This document shows positions 26,781 to 34,155 of a DNA stretch of 64,000 nucleotides, in pieces. Position 1 is the stretch's first letter; each line of letters starts with the position of its first letter. Below the pieces are notes generated by a model that searched no databases, was not told the DNA's origin, and worked only from the letters and a program-made list of their open reading frames with translations. Where the stretch lies: assembly GCF_024810105.1 (NCBI RefSeq), contig NZ_JANUDX010000002.1:124001-188000 (forward strand), in the 5' to 3' direction. A program made the translations under genes and the position numbers. Source of the stretch: Stenotrophomonas sp. BIGb0135. Its GTDB lineage: Bacteria > Pseudomonadota > Gammaproteobacteria > Xanthomonadales > Xanthomonadaceae.

Positions 26781-27905
26781 TCAGTCGATGGCGGTCCAGG
26801 CGCGTGTCCTGGCCGAAGCGATGACGCGATCAACGATCAGCGCCGAGCGCAATCCGTCGGCGAAGGTGGGCAGGCCCTGGGGCTGCTCGCCGTCGATGGC
26901 GCGATAGGTGTCGGCGACAAACGCCTCGAAGCACGTGGCGTAGCCCTGCGCGTGGCCGGCCGGCAACACCGACAGCCGGCGTTGTTCGGCACTGCCTGCG
27001 CCGGGCCCGCGCACGAAGATTTCCTCGCGCTGGTCGGGCAGGCCGACCCACAGCCGTTCGGCGTCCTCCTGGTCGAACGCCACGCTGGCCTTGGCGCCAT
27101 CGATCTCGAACCAGAGGCGATTGCGGCGTCCCGCCGACACCTGGCTGACCGTCAATGACGCCAGCGTCCCCGCGCCGGTCCTGAACATCGCCGCCGCCAC
27201 ATCCTCGCTGGCTACGGCCTGCATCGCCCCGCCCGCCGCGGGCGCGGTGAAGCTCTGCCCGGCAAGCGAGCCGCGCTCGGCAATCACGGTGGCGAACGCT
27301 GCGCTGACGTCGACGAAACGCTCGCCGCCCACCCATTCCACCAGGTCGCACCAGTGCGAGCCGATGTCGGCGAACACGCGTGACGCGCCGCCCAGGGCCG
27401 GGTCCACGCGCCAGTTGTTGCTGGCCGGGTCCAGCAGCCAGTCCTGCAGGTAGCTGCCGTGGATCAGGCGCAGCGGGCCCAGTTCGCCCTGCGCGATGCG
27501 GGCGCGCGCTTCGCGGATCACCGGGTGGTAGCGGTAGACGAAGGGCACCGTGGCGACCAGCCCGGTCGAGGCGGCCAAGGACGCCAATGCCTGGGCGTCT
27601 TCCAGTGTCGTGGCCAGCGGCTTCTCGCAGACCACGTGCTTGCCGGCTTGCAGCGCCGCCTGCGCCATGGCGCGGTGCAGGTGGTTGGGCGTACAGACGT
27701 GCACGACCTGGACCTGCGGATCGGCGAGCACGTCGTCGATGTCGCGATAGGCGCGCGGCAGATTCCACGACTGCGCCACGTCGTGCGCGCGTTGCGGGGA
27801 CGAGGCGGCGACACCGCGGACCTCGGCACCGGCCAGCAGGGCGGCGCGACGATGCACGGCCCCGATCATGCCGGTGCCGACGATGGCGATTCCAAGTTTG
27901 CGCAT
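26781..27905 (-). CDS. Gfo/Idh/MocA family NAD(P)-dependent oxidoreductase
   Basis: This 374-residue cytoplasmic enzyme has the dinucleotide site GIAIVGTGMIGAVH at residues 4-17, the family signature CEKPLATT with the catalytic lysine (about residue 97), and the C-terminal alpha/beta domain (DIGSHWCDLVEWVGG). In the proposed pathway it would reduce imported 3-keto-glucose to glucose, or act on a related keto sugar. The ATG at 27905 lies 13 bases after the transporter stop; a start at 27938 would overlap the transporter. Confidence 0.85.
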   Translation of the reverse strand: MRKLGIAIVGTGMIGAVHRRAALLAGAEVRGVAASSPQRAHDVAQSWNLPRAYRDIDDVLADPQVQVVHVCTPNHLHRAMAQAALQAGKHVVCEKPLATTLEDAQALASLAASTGLVATVPFVYRYHPVIREARARIAQGELGPLRLIHGSYLQDWLLDPASNNWRVDPALGGASRVFADIGSHWCDLVEWVGGERFVDVSAAFATVIAERGSLAGQSFTAPAAGGAMQAVASEDVAAAMFRTGAGTLASLTVSQVSAGRRNRLWFEIDGAKASVAFDQEDAERLWVGLPDQREEIFVRGPGAGSAEQRRLSVLPAGHAQGYATCFEAFVADTYRAIDGEQPQGLPTFADGLRSALIVDRVIASARTRAWTAID

Positions 27906-27918
27906 CGGGGGGAGGTCC

Positions 27919-29136
27919 TCAGGGCGTGGTGGGGGCAACCGCGACCACCGGCCGGTCGCGGAACAGCAGGAGGAAGGCGATCAACACGAGCAGCGCGACG
28001 CCGGCCGGGAACAGCCAGATCTGCTGCCAGTCCGGACCGGTCGCGGTGGTGTAGTGCTCCACCACCGCGCCGGACAGGAACGTGCCGATCAACATGCCCA
28101 CGCCGTAGGTGGCCAGGGTGATGAAGCCCTGCGCGCTGCTGCGCGCGGCGGGGCCGGCATGCGCGTCGGTGTAGATCTGGCCGGTGACGAAGAAGAAGTC
28201 GTAGCAGATGCCGTGCAGCACGATGCCGATCACGATCAGCGAGAAGCCGCCGCCCGCATCGCCGAAGGCGAACAGGGCGTAGCGCACCACCCAGGCGGCC
28301 ATGCCCACCGCCAGCATGGTCTTGACCCCCAGCCGCACGAACAGGAACGGCATGGCCAGCATCAGCAGCACTTCGGACACCTGGCCCAGCGATTGCAGCC
28401 CGGCGGCGCCGCGCACGCCCAGGTCGTTGAGATACGGGTTGGTGAAGTTGTAGTAGAACGCCAGCGGGATGCAGATGGCGATGGACGCCAGGAAAAACAC
28501 CAGGTAGGAGCGCGACTTCAGGAGCCGAAGCGAGTCCAGCCCCAGGATCTGCCCCATCCCGGCGTCGCGCTGTTGCGCCAGCGGCGGCGTGTGCGGCAGG
28601 GTGAAGGCGTAGAGGCCCAGGGCCAGCGACGCCATCGCGGCCATCCGGAAGGTCAGCTCGAGCCGATGTGCCTGTTCCCAGCCGAGCCAGCCGATCAGCA
28701 CGCCGGCCACGATCCAGCCGATGCTGCCGGCCACGCGCACCAGCGGAAACTGCTTCTCCGGCGACTGCATGTGCCGCATCGCCACGCTGTTGGCCAGTGC
28801 CAACGTCGGCATGAACAGCAGCATGTACCCCATCACGCAGGCCGAGAACGTACCGAAGTCCGTCGCCGTGGACGCCAGCCACATCAGTACCGCGCCGGCC
28901 AGGTGCAGTATCGCGAGGATGCGCTGCGCCGCGAAGTAGCGATCGGCGACCAGGCCAACCAGGAACGGCGCCACGATGGCGCCGATGGACTGGCTGAGGA
29001 AGGCCGTCGCCACCTGGCTCGCGCTGGCCTGGAGCGGGCCCTGCACCAGGTACGTCCCCAAGGTGACGAACCATGCCCCCCAGATGAAGAACTGCAGAAA
29101 CATCATCGCGCCCAAGCGCGACATGGTATGCGTCAT
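27919..29136 (-). CDS. MFS transporter of the nucleoside/sugar-proton symporter type
   Basis: This 405-residue, 12-helix protein resembles the NupG/XapB-like MFS group: opening RLGAMMFLQFFIWGAWFVTLGTYL, loop motif GLVADRYFAAQRILAILHL, and later GQIYTDAHAGPAARSSAQGF. In clusters with Gfo/Idh/MocA enzymes and sugar isomerases, these transporters carry sugars rather than nucleosides. Here it is inferred to import the 3-keto sugar released in the periplasm. It lies between an isomerase gene and an oxidoreductase gene in the leftward operon. Confidence 0.87.
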   Translation of the reverse strand: MTHTMSRLGAMMFLQFFIWGAWFVTLGTYLVQGPLQASASQVATAFLSQSIGAIVAPFLVGLVADRYFAAQRILAILHLAGAVLMWLASTATDFGTFSACVMGYMLLFMPTLALANSVAMRHMQSPEKQFPLVRVAGSIGWIVAGVLIGWLGWEQAHRLELTFRMAAMASLALGLYAFTLPHTPPLAQQRDAGMGQILGLDSLRLLKSRSYLVFFLASIAICIPLAFYYNFTNPYLNDLGVRGAAGLQSLGQVSEVLLMLAMPFLFVRLGVKTMLAVGMAAWVVRYALFAFGDAGGGFSLIVIGIVLHGICYDFFFVTGQIYTDAHAGPAARSSAQGFITLATYGVGMLIGTFLSGAVVEHYTTATGPDWQQIWLFPAGVALLVLIAFLLLFRDRPVVAVAPTTP

Positions 29137-29162
29137 GGCTTGCCCTCCCAGGCGGTCGTGGC

Positions 29163-30215
29163 TCAGATCCCCAGCATGCGGCGCAGTGTTTCCGGATCGG
29201 CGCCGCTGTCGGCGAAGTCGTCGAAGGCGCGCCCGGTGACGCGGATGATGTGGTCGCGGATGAAGGCTGCGCCCTCACGCGCGCCGTCTTCCGGGTGCTT
29301 CAGGCAGCACTCCCACTCCAGCACCGCCCAGCCGGGAAAATCGTATTGCGCGAATCTGGAGAAGATCGCCTTGAAGTCGATCTGGCCGTCTCCCAGCGAA
29401 CGGAACCGTCCCGGGCGATCGATCCAGTCCTGGTACCCGCCGTAGACGCCACTGCGCGCACTGGCGCGATACTCCGCATCCTTGACGTGGAAGATGCCGA
29501 TGCGCTCGTGGTACCGGTCGATGAAGCCCAGGTAGTCGATCTGCTGCAGCAGCAGGTGGCTGGGGTCGTACAGCATCCTGGCGCGAGGGTGGTGGTCCAC
29601 CACGTCGAGGAAGCGCTCGAAGGTCGCGCCGTCGTGCAGGTCCTCGCCCGGGTGGATCTCGAAGCACAGGTCCACGCCGCAGGCGTCGAAGGCGTCCAGA
29701 ATGGGGCGCCAGCGCCGGCCGAGTTCGGCGAAGGCTTCGTCCACCAGCCCCGGCGGGCGTTGCGGCCAGGGATAGAAGTAAGGCCAGGCCAGCGCGCCGG
29801 AGAAGGTGGCATGCGCGGCCAGCCCAAGACGCTCGCTGGCCTTGGCCGCGAGCATCAGCTGTTCCACCGCCCAGGCTTGGCGGGCGGCCGGATCGCCGCG
29901 CTTGTCCGGCGGCGCGAATCCGTCGAACAGGCTGTCGTAGGCGGGATGGACCGCGACCAGCTGCCCTTGCAGGTGGGTGGACAGCTCCGTGATCTGCAGG
30001 CCATGACCGGCGAGCATGCCGGTGATGTCGTCGCAGTACGCCTGGCTGCGCGCGGCCTCGGCCAGGTCGAACACCTGGGGCGCGCTGGTAGGCACTTGTA
30101 CGCCAGAATATCCCAGGCCCGCGGCCCACCTGGCCAGCGTGTCCAGCCGATCAAAAGGAGGTGTGTCGCCGATGAACTGCGCCAGGAACAGCGCCGGACC
30201 CTTGAGCGTCTTCAA
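29163..30215 (-). CDS. Sugar isomerase/epimerase, cytoplasmic TIM barrel
   Basis: This 350-residue member of the xylose-isomerase-like family has no signal peptide. Landmarks: LKGPALFLAQFIGD, VDLCFEIHPGEDLHDG, ARMLYDPSHLLLQQIDY, FHVKDAEYR and WAVLEWECCLKHPEDG, supplying metal-binding Glu, Asp, His and Glu. The start is taken as the TTG at 30213-30215 because relatives begin M-K-T-L/I-K-G-P; an ATG at 30245 would place the operator inside the gene. It is first in the leftward operon, 15 bases from the operator. Confidence 0.83.
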   Translation of the reverse strand: MKTLKGPALFLAQFIGDTPPFDRLDTLARWAAGLGYSGVQVPTSAPQVFDLAEAARSQAYCDDITGMLAGHGLQITELSTHLQGQLVAVHPAYDSLFDGFAPPDKRGDPAARQAWAVEQLMLAAKASERLGLAAHATFSGALAWPYFYPWPQRPPGLVDEAFAELGRRWRPILDAFDACGVDLCFEIHPGEDLHDGATFERFLDVVDHHPRARMLYDPSHLLLQQIDYLGFIDRYHERIGIFHVKDAEYRASARSGVYGGYQDWIDRPGRFRSLGDGQIDFKAIFSRFAQYDFPGWAVLEWECCLKHPEDGAREGAAFIRDHIIRVTGRAFDDFADSGADPETLRRMLGI

Positions 30216-30230
30216 CGTGATTCGCCCCAA

Positions 30231-30244
30231 TGCAATCGATTGCA
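30231..30244. promoter_or_regulatory. LacI-type operator, TGCAATCGATTGCA (copy 2)
   Basis: The palindrome is identical to that at 21531-21544. It sits between the leftward operon (15 bases from its start codon) and the divergent LacI gene (67 bases from its ATG), so it can repress the operon and regulate the regulator. A TAGGAT box on the leftward strand, seven bases upstream, is a possible -10 element. Confidence 0.88.
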
Positions 30245-30311
30245 TTTATCCTAGCATGGGCCTCCCGCAAGACCTGTTGTGCACTGCACAGTGCGGATAA
30301 GAACTGAAACC

Positions 30312-31316
30312 ATGGCAACCATCTACGACATTGCAAAGCACGTTGGCGTCTCCGCAGGCACGGTGTCGCGGGCGCTGTCCCGGCCGGAAAAAGTCCTGCC
30401 GGCCACGCGCACGCGCATCGAGCAGGCCGCCGCCGCGCTGGGCTATGTCCCCAACACGGTGGCCAGGACGCTCAAGACCCAGCGCAGCGGCAAGCTGCTG
30501 GTCACCGTGCCGGACATCGCCAATCCATTCTTCGCCCAGATCCTGCAGGGTGCCGAGGACGCGGCGCAGGCCGTCGGTTATGCCGTCCTGCTGGGCGATA
30601 CCCAACATCGACCCGACCGCGAGGAGCGCTACGCGCAGATGCTCCGGCGCAACGAGGCCGACGGCCTGATCGTGCTCGGGCATCGCCTTCCACCGACGGC
30701 GCGCGAGATCGTCCAGCAGCTGGGCGCCGCCGCGCCGGTGGTCAACGGATGCGAGTTCGATCCCGCGCTGGGCCTGCCCAGCGTCCACATCGACAACGCG
30801 GCCGCCGCGCGCGCCGTGATGGAACACCTGTATGGGCTGGGACACGAGCGCATCGCCGTGGTGGGCGGGCCGCCCGACAATCCCCTGCACCTGCAACGGT
30901 TGGAAGGGGTGCGGGCCGTCGGCAAGGCGCGCGGCCGCCTGCGCAGCCTGGTCATCGCGCCGGGCGACTTCTCCGTGGAATCCGGGCATGCGGCGGGGGT
31001 GGCGCTGCTGAGCAGCGCGACGGCGCCGACCGCCGTGTTCTGCTTCAGCGACCAGATGGCGCTGGGCGTGCTGGCGGCCTGCCGGGACAGGGGCATCCGC
31101 GTCCCCGAGGACCTGTCCATCGTCGGCTTCGACGATCTGGCGTCCTCCCGGTACCTCACGCCGCCGTTGACGACCATCCGGCAACCCATGCGGGAGATCG
31201 GCGAGCGTTCGGTCAACCTGCTGCTCGCCATCATCGAACGGGTCGACGTGCCGCGCCAGCAAACGCTGGATTTCAGCTTGATGGTGCGGGGGTCGACCGC
31301 CGCGCCCCGGGGCTAG
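30312..31316 (+). CDS. LacI-family regulator of the 3-keto-sugar regulon
   Basis: The 334-residue protein opens with a LacI helix-turn-helix (MATIYDIAKHVGVSAGTVSRAL) and continues with hinge LKTQRSGKLLVTVPDIANPFFAQIL and effector domain ending FDDLASSRYLTPPLTTIRQP. The ATG at 30312 matches the usual start of the family. It is divergent from the leftward operon, with one perfect palindrome between them and a second one in front of the convergent operon. A keto sugar or its glycoside is the likely inducer. Confidence 0.93.
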   Translation: MATIYDIAKHVGVSAGTVSRALSRPEKVLPATRTRIEQAAAALGYVPNTVARTLKTQRSGKLLVTVPDIANPFFAQILQGAEDAAQAVGYAVLLGDTQHRPDREERYAQMLRRNEADGLIVLGHRLPPTAREIVQQLGAAAPVVNGCEFDPALGLPSVHIDNAAAARAVMEHLYGLGHERIAVVGGPPDNPLHLQRLEGVRAVGKARGRLRSLVIAPGDFSVESGHAAGVALLSSATAPTAVFCFSDQMALGVLAACRDRGIRVPEDLSIVGFDDLASSRYLTPPLTTIRQPMREIGERSVNLLLAIIERVDVPRQQTLDFSLMVRGSTAAPRG

Positions 31317-31474
31317 GGGACGGCAGGCCAAAACGCGTCATGCATGCGTCGAGGTACGCGCCGCCTACCGCGGGGACCTGCATCGGCATGCGGGTTGCCG
31401 CTGGCGGGGTGGCGGGCGCTGCCCATCCACCGCAATCTCGGCTACCGTATCCCACGCTTACACAGGGATGCCGT

Positions 31475-32365
31475 ATGCGCCACCGTTCTTCTTTCCGCTC
31501 GCGCCAGCCCAATCCGCTGCGCCGCACCCTCACGACCCGCTGCCTGGCCCTGGTACTGCTCGCGGCGTCGGCGAGCGCCGGTGCCGTGGTCATTCGCGAT
31601 GATGTCGATGACGCCCGCTACCGGGTGGATGCGTCCACGATCCCCGCGCTGGTTGACATGCCGGGCGAAGGGCATGGCGTGCTCATCGCGCCGCGATGGG
31701 TGGTGACCGCCGCACACGCGGCCCCCATGCAGGGCATGGACGCGGACGTCACCATCAACGGGATCGCGCGCCGGGTTGAACGCGTGATCGTGCATCCCGG
31801 CTACAAGCGGATGCCGGCGGCCTTGGGCGAGGCGGCGCTGGCAAGCGGAAACCCCTCCCGGATACACGCCTTCCTGGCCGGCTCGGACGACATCGCGCTG
31901 GTCCAGCTTGCGCAACCCGTGGACGACGTTGCACCGCTCCCGCTCTACCGCGGCAGTGGCGAGGTCACCCGGGTCGCCACGTTGTTCGGCAAGGGCGCGA
32001 CCGGCAACGGTATCGACGGGCAGCGTGCAGGGGGCGCGCACCGCATCGACCTGCGGCGCGCCGTCAACGCCATCACCGGCGCCAACGATCGCTATCTCTG
32101 GTACCGGTTTGATCCGCCGCCGCGCGCGTTGCCGCTCGAGGGCGTGCTTGGGGGAGGTGACAGTGGCGGGCCGCTGTTGATCGACGTCGAGGGCGCGGCG
32201 CAGCTTGCCGGCCTGGGCTCGTGGATCACCGGTACGCCTGAGCACGCGCTGGCGGCCGGGTTCTACGGCCAGGTCGTGCACAACGTGCGTATCTCCCGCT
32301 ACGTCGACTGGATCGATGGCGTGACGTGCGAAGCGAGCGACGGGAACTGCCCGCCGCGACCGTAG
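31475..32365 (+). CDS. Trypsin-like serine protease, secreted
   Basis: The 296-residue protein has a signal peptide (LALVLLAASASAGAV) and an S1-type catalytic triad: His in VVTAAHAAP (about residue 80), Asp in SDDIALVQLAQPV (about 138) and Ser in GGGDSGGPLLID (about 229). Cys is found only in the tail. The ATG at 31475 has GGGA upstream. It stands alone, with the next gene 58 bases downstream; its target is unknown. Confidence 0.88.
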   Translation: MRHRSSFRSRQPNPLRRTLTTRCLALVLLAASASAGAVVIRDDVDDARYRVDASTIPALVDMPGEGHGVLIAPRWVVTAAHAAPMQGMDADVTINGIARRVERVIVHPGYKRMPAALGEAALASGNPSRIHAFLAGSDDIALVQLAQPVDDVAPLPLYRGSGEVTRVATLFGKGATGNGIDGQRAGGAHRIDLRRAVNAITGANDRYLWYRFDPPPRALPLEGVLGGGDSGGPLLIDVEGAAQLAGLGSWITGTPEHALAAGFYGQVVHNVRISRYVDWIDGVTCEASDGNCPPRP

Positions 32366-32423
32366 CTGCCCACGACCCAGGCGAGGGTCTGCACGCGTCA
32401 CTTTCCTTTTGCCGGGAGGCCGA

Positions 32424-32825
32424 ATGCGATACCTGTGCGACGTTGATGTGCTGTCGAACCTGCGCAATGGCAGAACCGTGGAACAACTGCTGCCGGGCAG
32501 GGTCGAGGATGCGTCGTCGATCGTCCGCTACATCAGCCTGGAGCGCGCTGGCGTGGATCGTTGGGCCGTGCGGCTTTGCGAAGTGCTGGATATCGGGAAC
32601 ACGGACTTCATCGATGTGTACGTTTTCCCCGCGCTGGATCCGGATGAACCGTTCGGTGCGGTGGCACTGTTTCCCACGCCAGAGGCGGCGCTGACGCACG
32701 CGCGGGTGGCGTTGTCGGCCGATCCGCGAAAGTTCGTCAACGTCGGCATGGTCCAGAGCGAGTATCAGGATGCCTGCCGCACCGGCCCGGATGGTGGGCC
32801 GCTTGATCGCGGCCCCAACCGCTGA
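32424..32825 (+). CDS. Uncharacterised small soluble protein
   Basis: I do not recognise a family. From the ATG at 32424, preceded by GGGAGG, the product is 133 residues, with no signal peptide or membrane segment: MRYLCDVDVLSNLRNG, SIVRYISLERAGVDRWAVRL, FIDVYVFPALDPDEPFG, then a loose Pro/Gly tail. Codon use looks native. The next 229 bases to the transporter gene hold no convincing gene on either strand. Confidence 0.65.
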   Translation: MRYLCDVDVLSNLRNGRTVEQLLPGRVEDASSIVRYISLERAGVDRWAVRLCEVLDIGNTDFIDVYVFPALDPDEPFGAVALFPTPEAALTHARVALSADPRKFVNVGMVQSEYQDACRTGPDGGPLDRGPNR

Positions 32826-33054
32826 TACTGGAGCGATCTACCAGGCCCGTTCGATGCGCATGGAGGGCGGGATGCTGTCGCGCCCGCCATCGGCGTTGGA
32901 CCGGGGAAGCGGTGGCAGGGTGGTGTACTCCCCGAACGCCCCGGTGGGCGAGGAGCGGGCTGGCTTCTTTGCGCCGGGTGAACGCGCTCAACACGGCCGC
33001 GGCGCGGGCAGCGTCGCATCCTCTACCATGGGCCACCTGCCAGGAAGCGCCGCC

Positions 33055-34080
33055 ATGTCCCTCGTGATTCCCACCTTGCCCAAGCCCCCCGTCGCCCGCA
33101 TCGCGGCCTGGCTGCTGATGCTGCTGGGCATGTGGCTGGCGTTGAAGCTGGGCCTGGTGGTGACGCTGCTGTCGGGGCTGCTGGTGTTCCACCTGACCCA
33201 TCTGCTGGCCTCCACCGTTGAAGGCAAGCTGCCGCCGGGGCGCGCACGTGCCTACTCGGTGATCGTGCTGTCGGCGCTGATCATCGGCGTGCTCACCCTG
33301 GCCGCGATCGGCATCGCCTCGTTCTTCCGCACCGAAACCGGCGGGCCTGATGCATTGCTGATGCGCCTCATGGATATCCTCAATTCGTCCCGCCACCAGG
33401 TGCCGGCGCTGCTGCAGCCCTACATCCCCGAGGACCTGCAGGCGCTGCGCACGGCGGTGAACGACTGGGCCGCCACCCACCGCCAGCAGCTCGGCATCGC
33501 CGGCACGTCGGTCGTGCAGATCAGCGTGCGGGTGCTGATCGGCATGGTGCTGGGCGCGATGATCGCGCTGTACGACGAACTGCCGCTGCCGAAGATGGGG
33601 CCGCTGGCGCAGGAGCTGATCGGACGCACCTCGCGGCTGGCCACCGCGTTCCGCCAGGTGGTATTCGCGCAGGTGAAGATCTCGCTGCTCAACACGTTGT
33701 TCACCGCGATCTTCCTGCTGGTGGTGCTGCCGCTGTTCGGCGTGCATGTGCCGCTGTCCAAGACGCTAGTGCTGATTACGTTCCTGGCCGGCCTGCTACC
33801 GGTGGTGGGCAACATCATCTCCAACACCGTGATCACCATCGTCGCGCTGTCGGTGTCGTTCTACGTGGCGATGGCCGCGCTGCTGTACCTGGTGGTCATC
33901 CACAAGCTGGAGTATTTCCTCAACGCGCGCATCGTGGGCGGTGAGATCCAGGCACGCGCGTGGGAGCTGCTGTTGGCGATGCTGGTGATGGAGGCCGCGT
34001 TCGGTCTGCCGGGGTTGGTGGCCGCGCCGGTGTTCTATGCGTACATCAAGCGCGAGCTGCTGGACCAGCGCTGGATCTGA
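33055..34080 (+). CDS. AI-2E family (PerM-like) membrane transporter
   Basis: The 341-residue protein has about seven membrane helices (AAWLLMLLGMWLALKLGLVVTLLSGLLVF, AYSVIVLSALIIGVLTLAAIG) with the family's central soluble segment and the C-terminal block GNIISNTVITIVALSVSFYVAMAALLYLVVIHKLEYFLNARIVGGEIQARAWELLLAMLV. Members export AI-2 or act as ion exchangers; function here is open. The ATG at 33055 is chosen for the AGGA site in front. Two SMAG-like repeats follow the stop. Confidence 0.86.
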   Translation: MSLVIPTLPKPPVARIAAWLLMLLGMWLALKLGLVVTLLSGLLVFHLTHLLASTVEGKLPPGRARAYSVIVLSALIIGVLTLAAIGIASFFRTETGGPDALLMRLMDILNSSRHQVPALLQPYIPEDLQALRTAVNDWAATHRQQLGIAGTSVVQISVRVLIGMVLGAMIALYDELPLPKMGPLAQELIGRTSRLATAFRQVVFAQVKISLLNTLFTAIFLLVVLPLFGVHVPLSKTLVLITFLAGLLPVVGNIISNTVITIVALSVSFYVAMAALLYLVVIHKLEYFLNARIVGGEIQARAWELLLAMLVMEAAFGLPGLVAAPVFYAYIKRELLDQRWI

Positions 34081-34086
34081 GATGGC

Positions 34087-34111
34087 GCAGCCACGCATGG
34101 CGTGGCTCTAC
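34087..34111 (-). repeat. SMAG-like GTAG palindrome
   Basis: On the minus strand GTAG is followed by a perfect eight-base stem (AGCCACGC / GCGTGGCT) with a three-base loop. It lies between convergent genes, the usual home of REP elements, and has a near-identical copy 12 bases away. Confidence 0.75.
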
Positions 34112-34122
34112 GGGCGGGGGGC

Positions 34123-34147
34123 GCAGCGACGCGTGGCGTGGCTCTAC
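34123..34147 (-). repeat. SMAG-like GTAG palindrome, second tandem copy
   Basis: Same orientation and layout as the element at 34087-34111, with one mismatch in the stem (AGCGACGC / GCGTGGCT). The two copies fill the gap between the convergent transporter and helicase genes. Confidence 0.72.
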
Positions 34148-34155
34148 GTTGCGGG

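Noticed and set aside
30216..30245. ATG at 30243-30245 as start of the first leftward isomerase
   Set aside because: It would put the LacI palindrome inside the coding region, and family members begin at the M-K-T-L-K-G-P equivalent, here TTG at 30213-30215.
32826..33054. Possible small gene between 32825 and the AI-2E transporter
   Set aside because: Open frames exist on both strands but are Arg/Pro/Gly/Ser-rich with no ribosome site or motif.
34081..34155. The two GTAG palindromes as ordinary Rho-independent terminators
   Set aside because: They lack T-runs and share a GTAG head with copies elsewhere, so repeats of the SMAG type explain them better, although they may still stop transcription.
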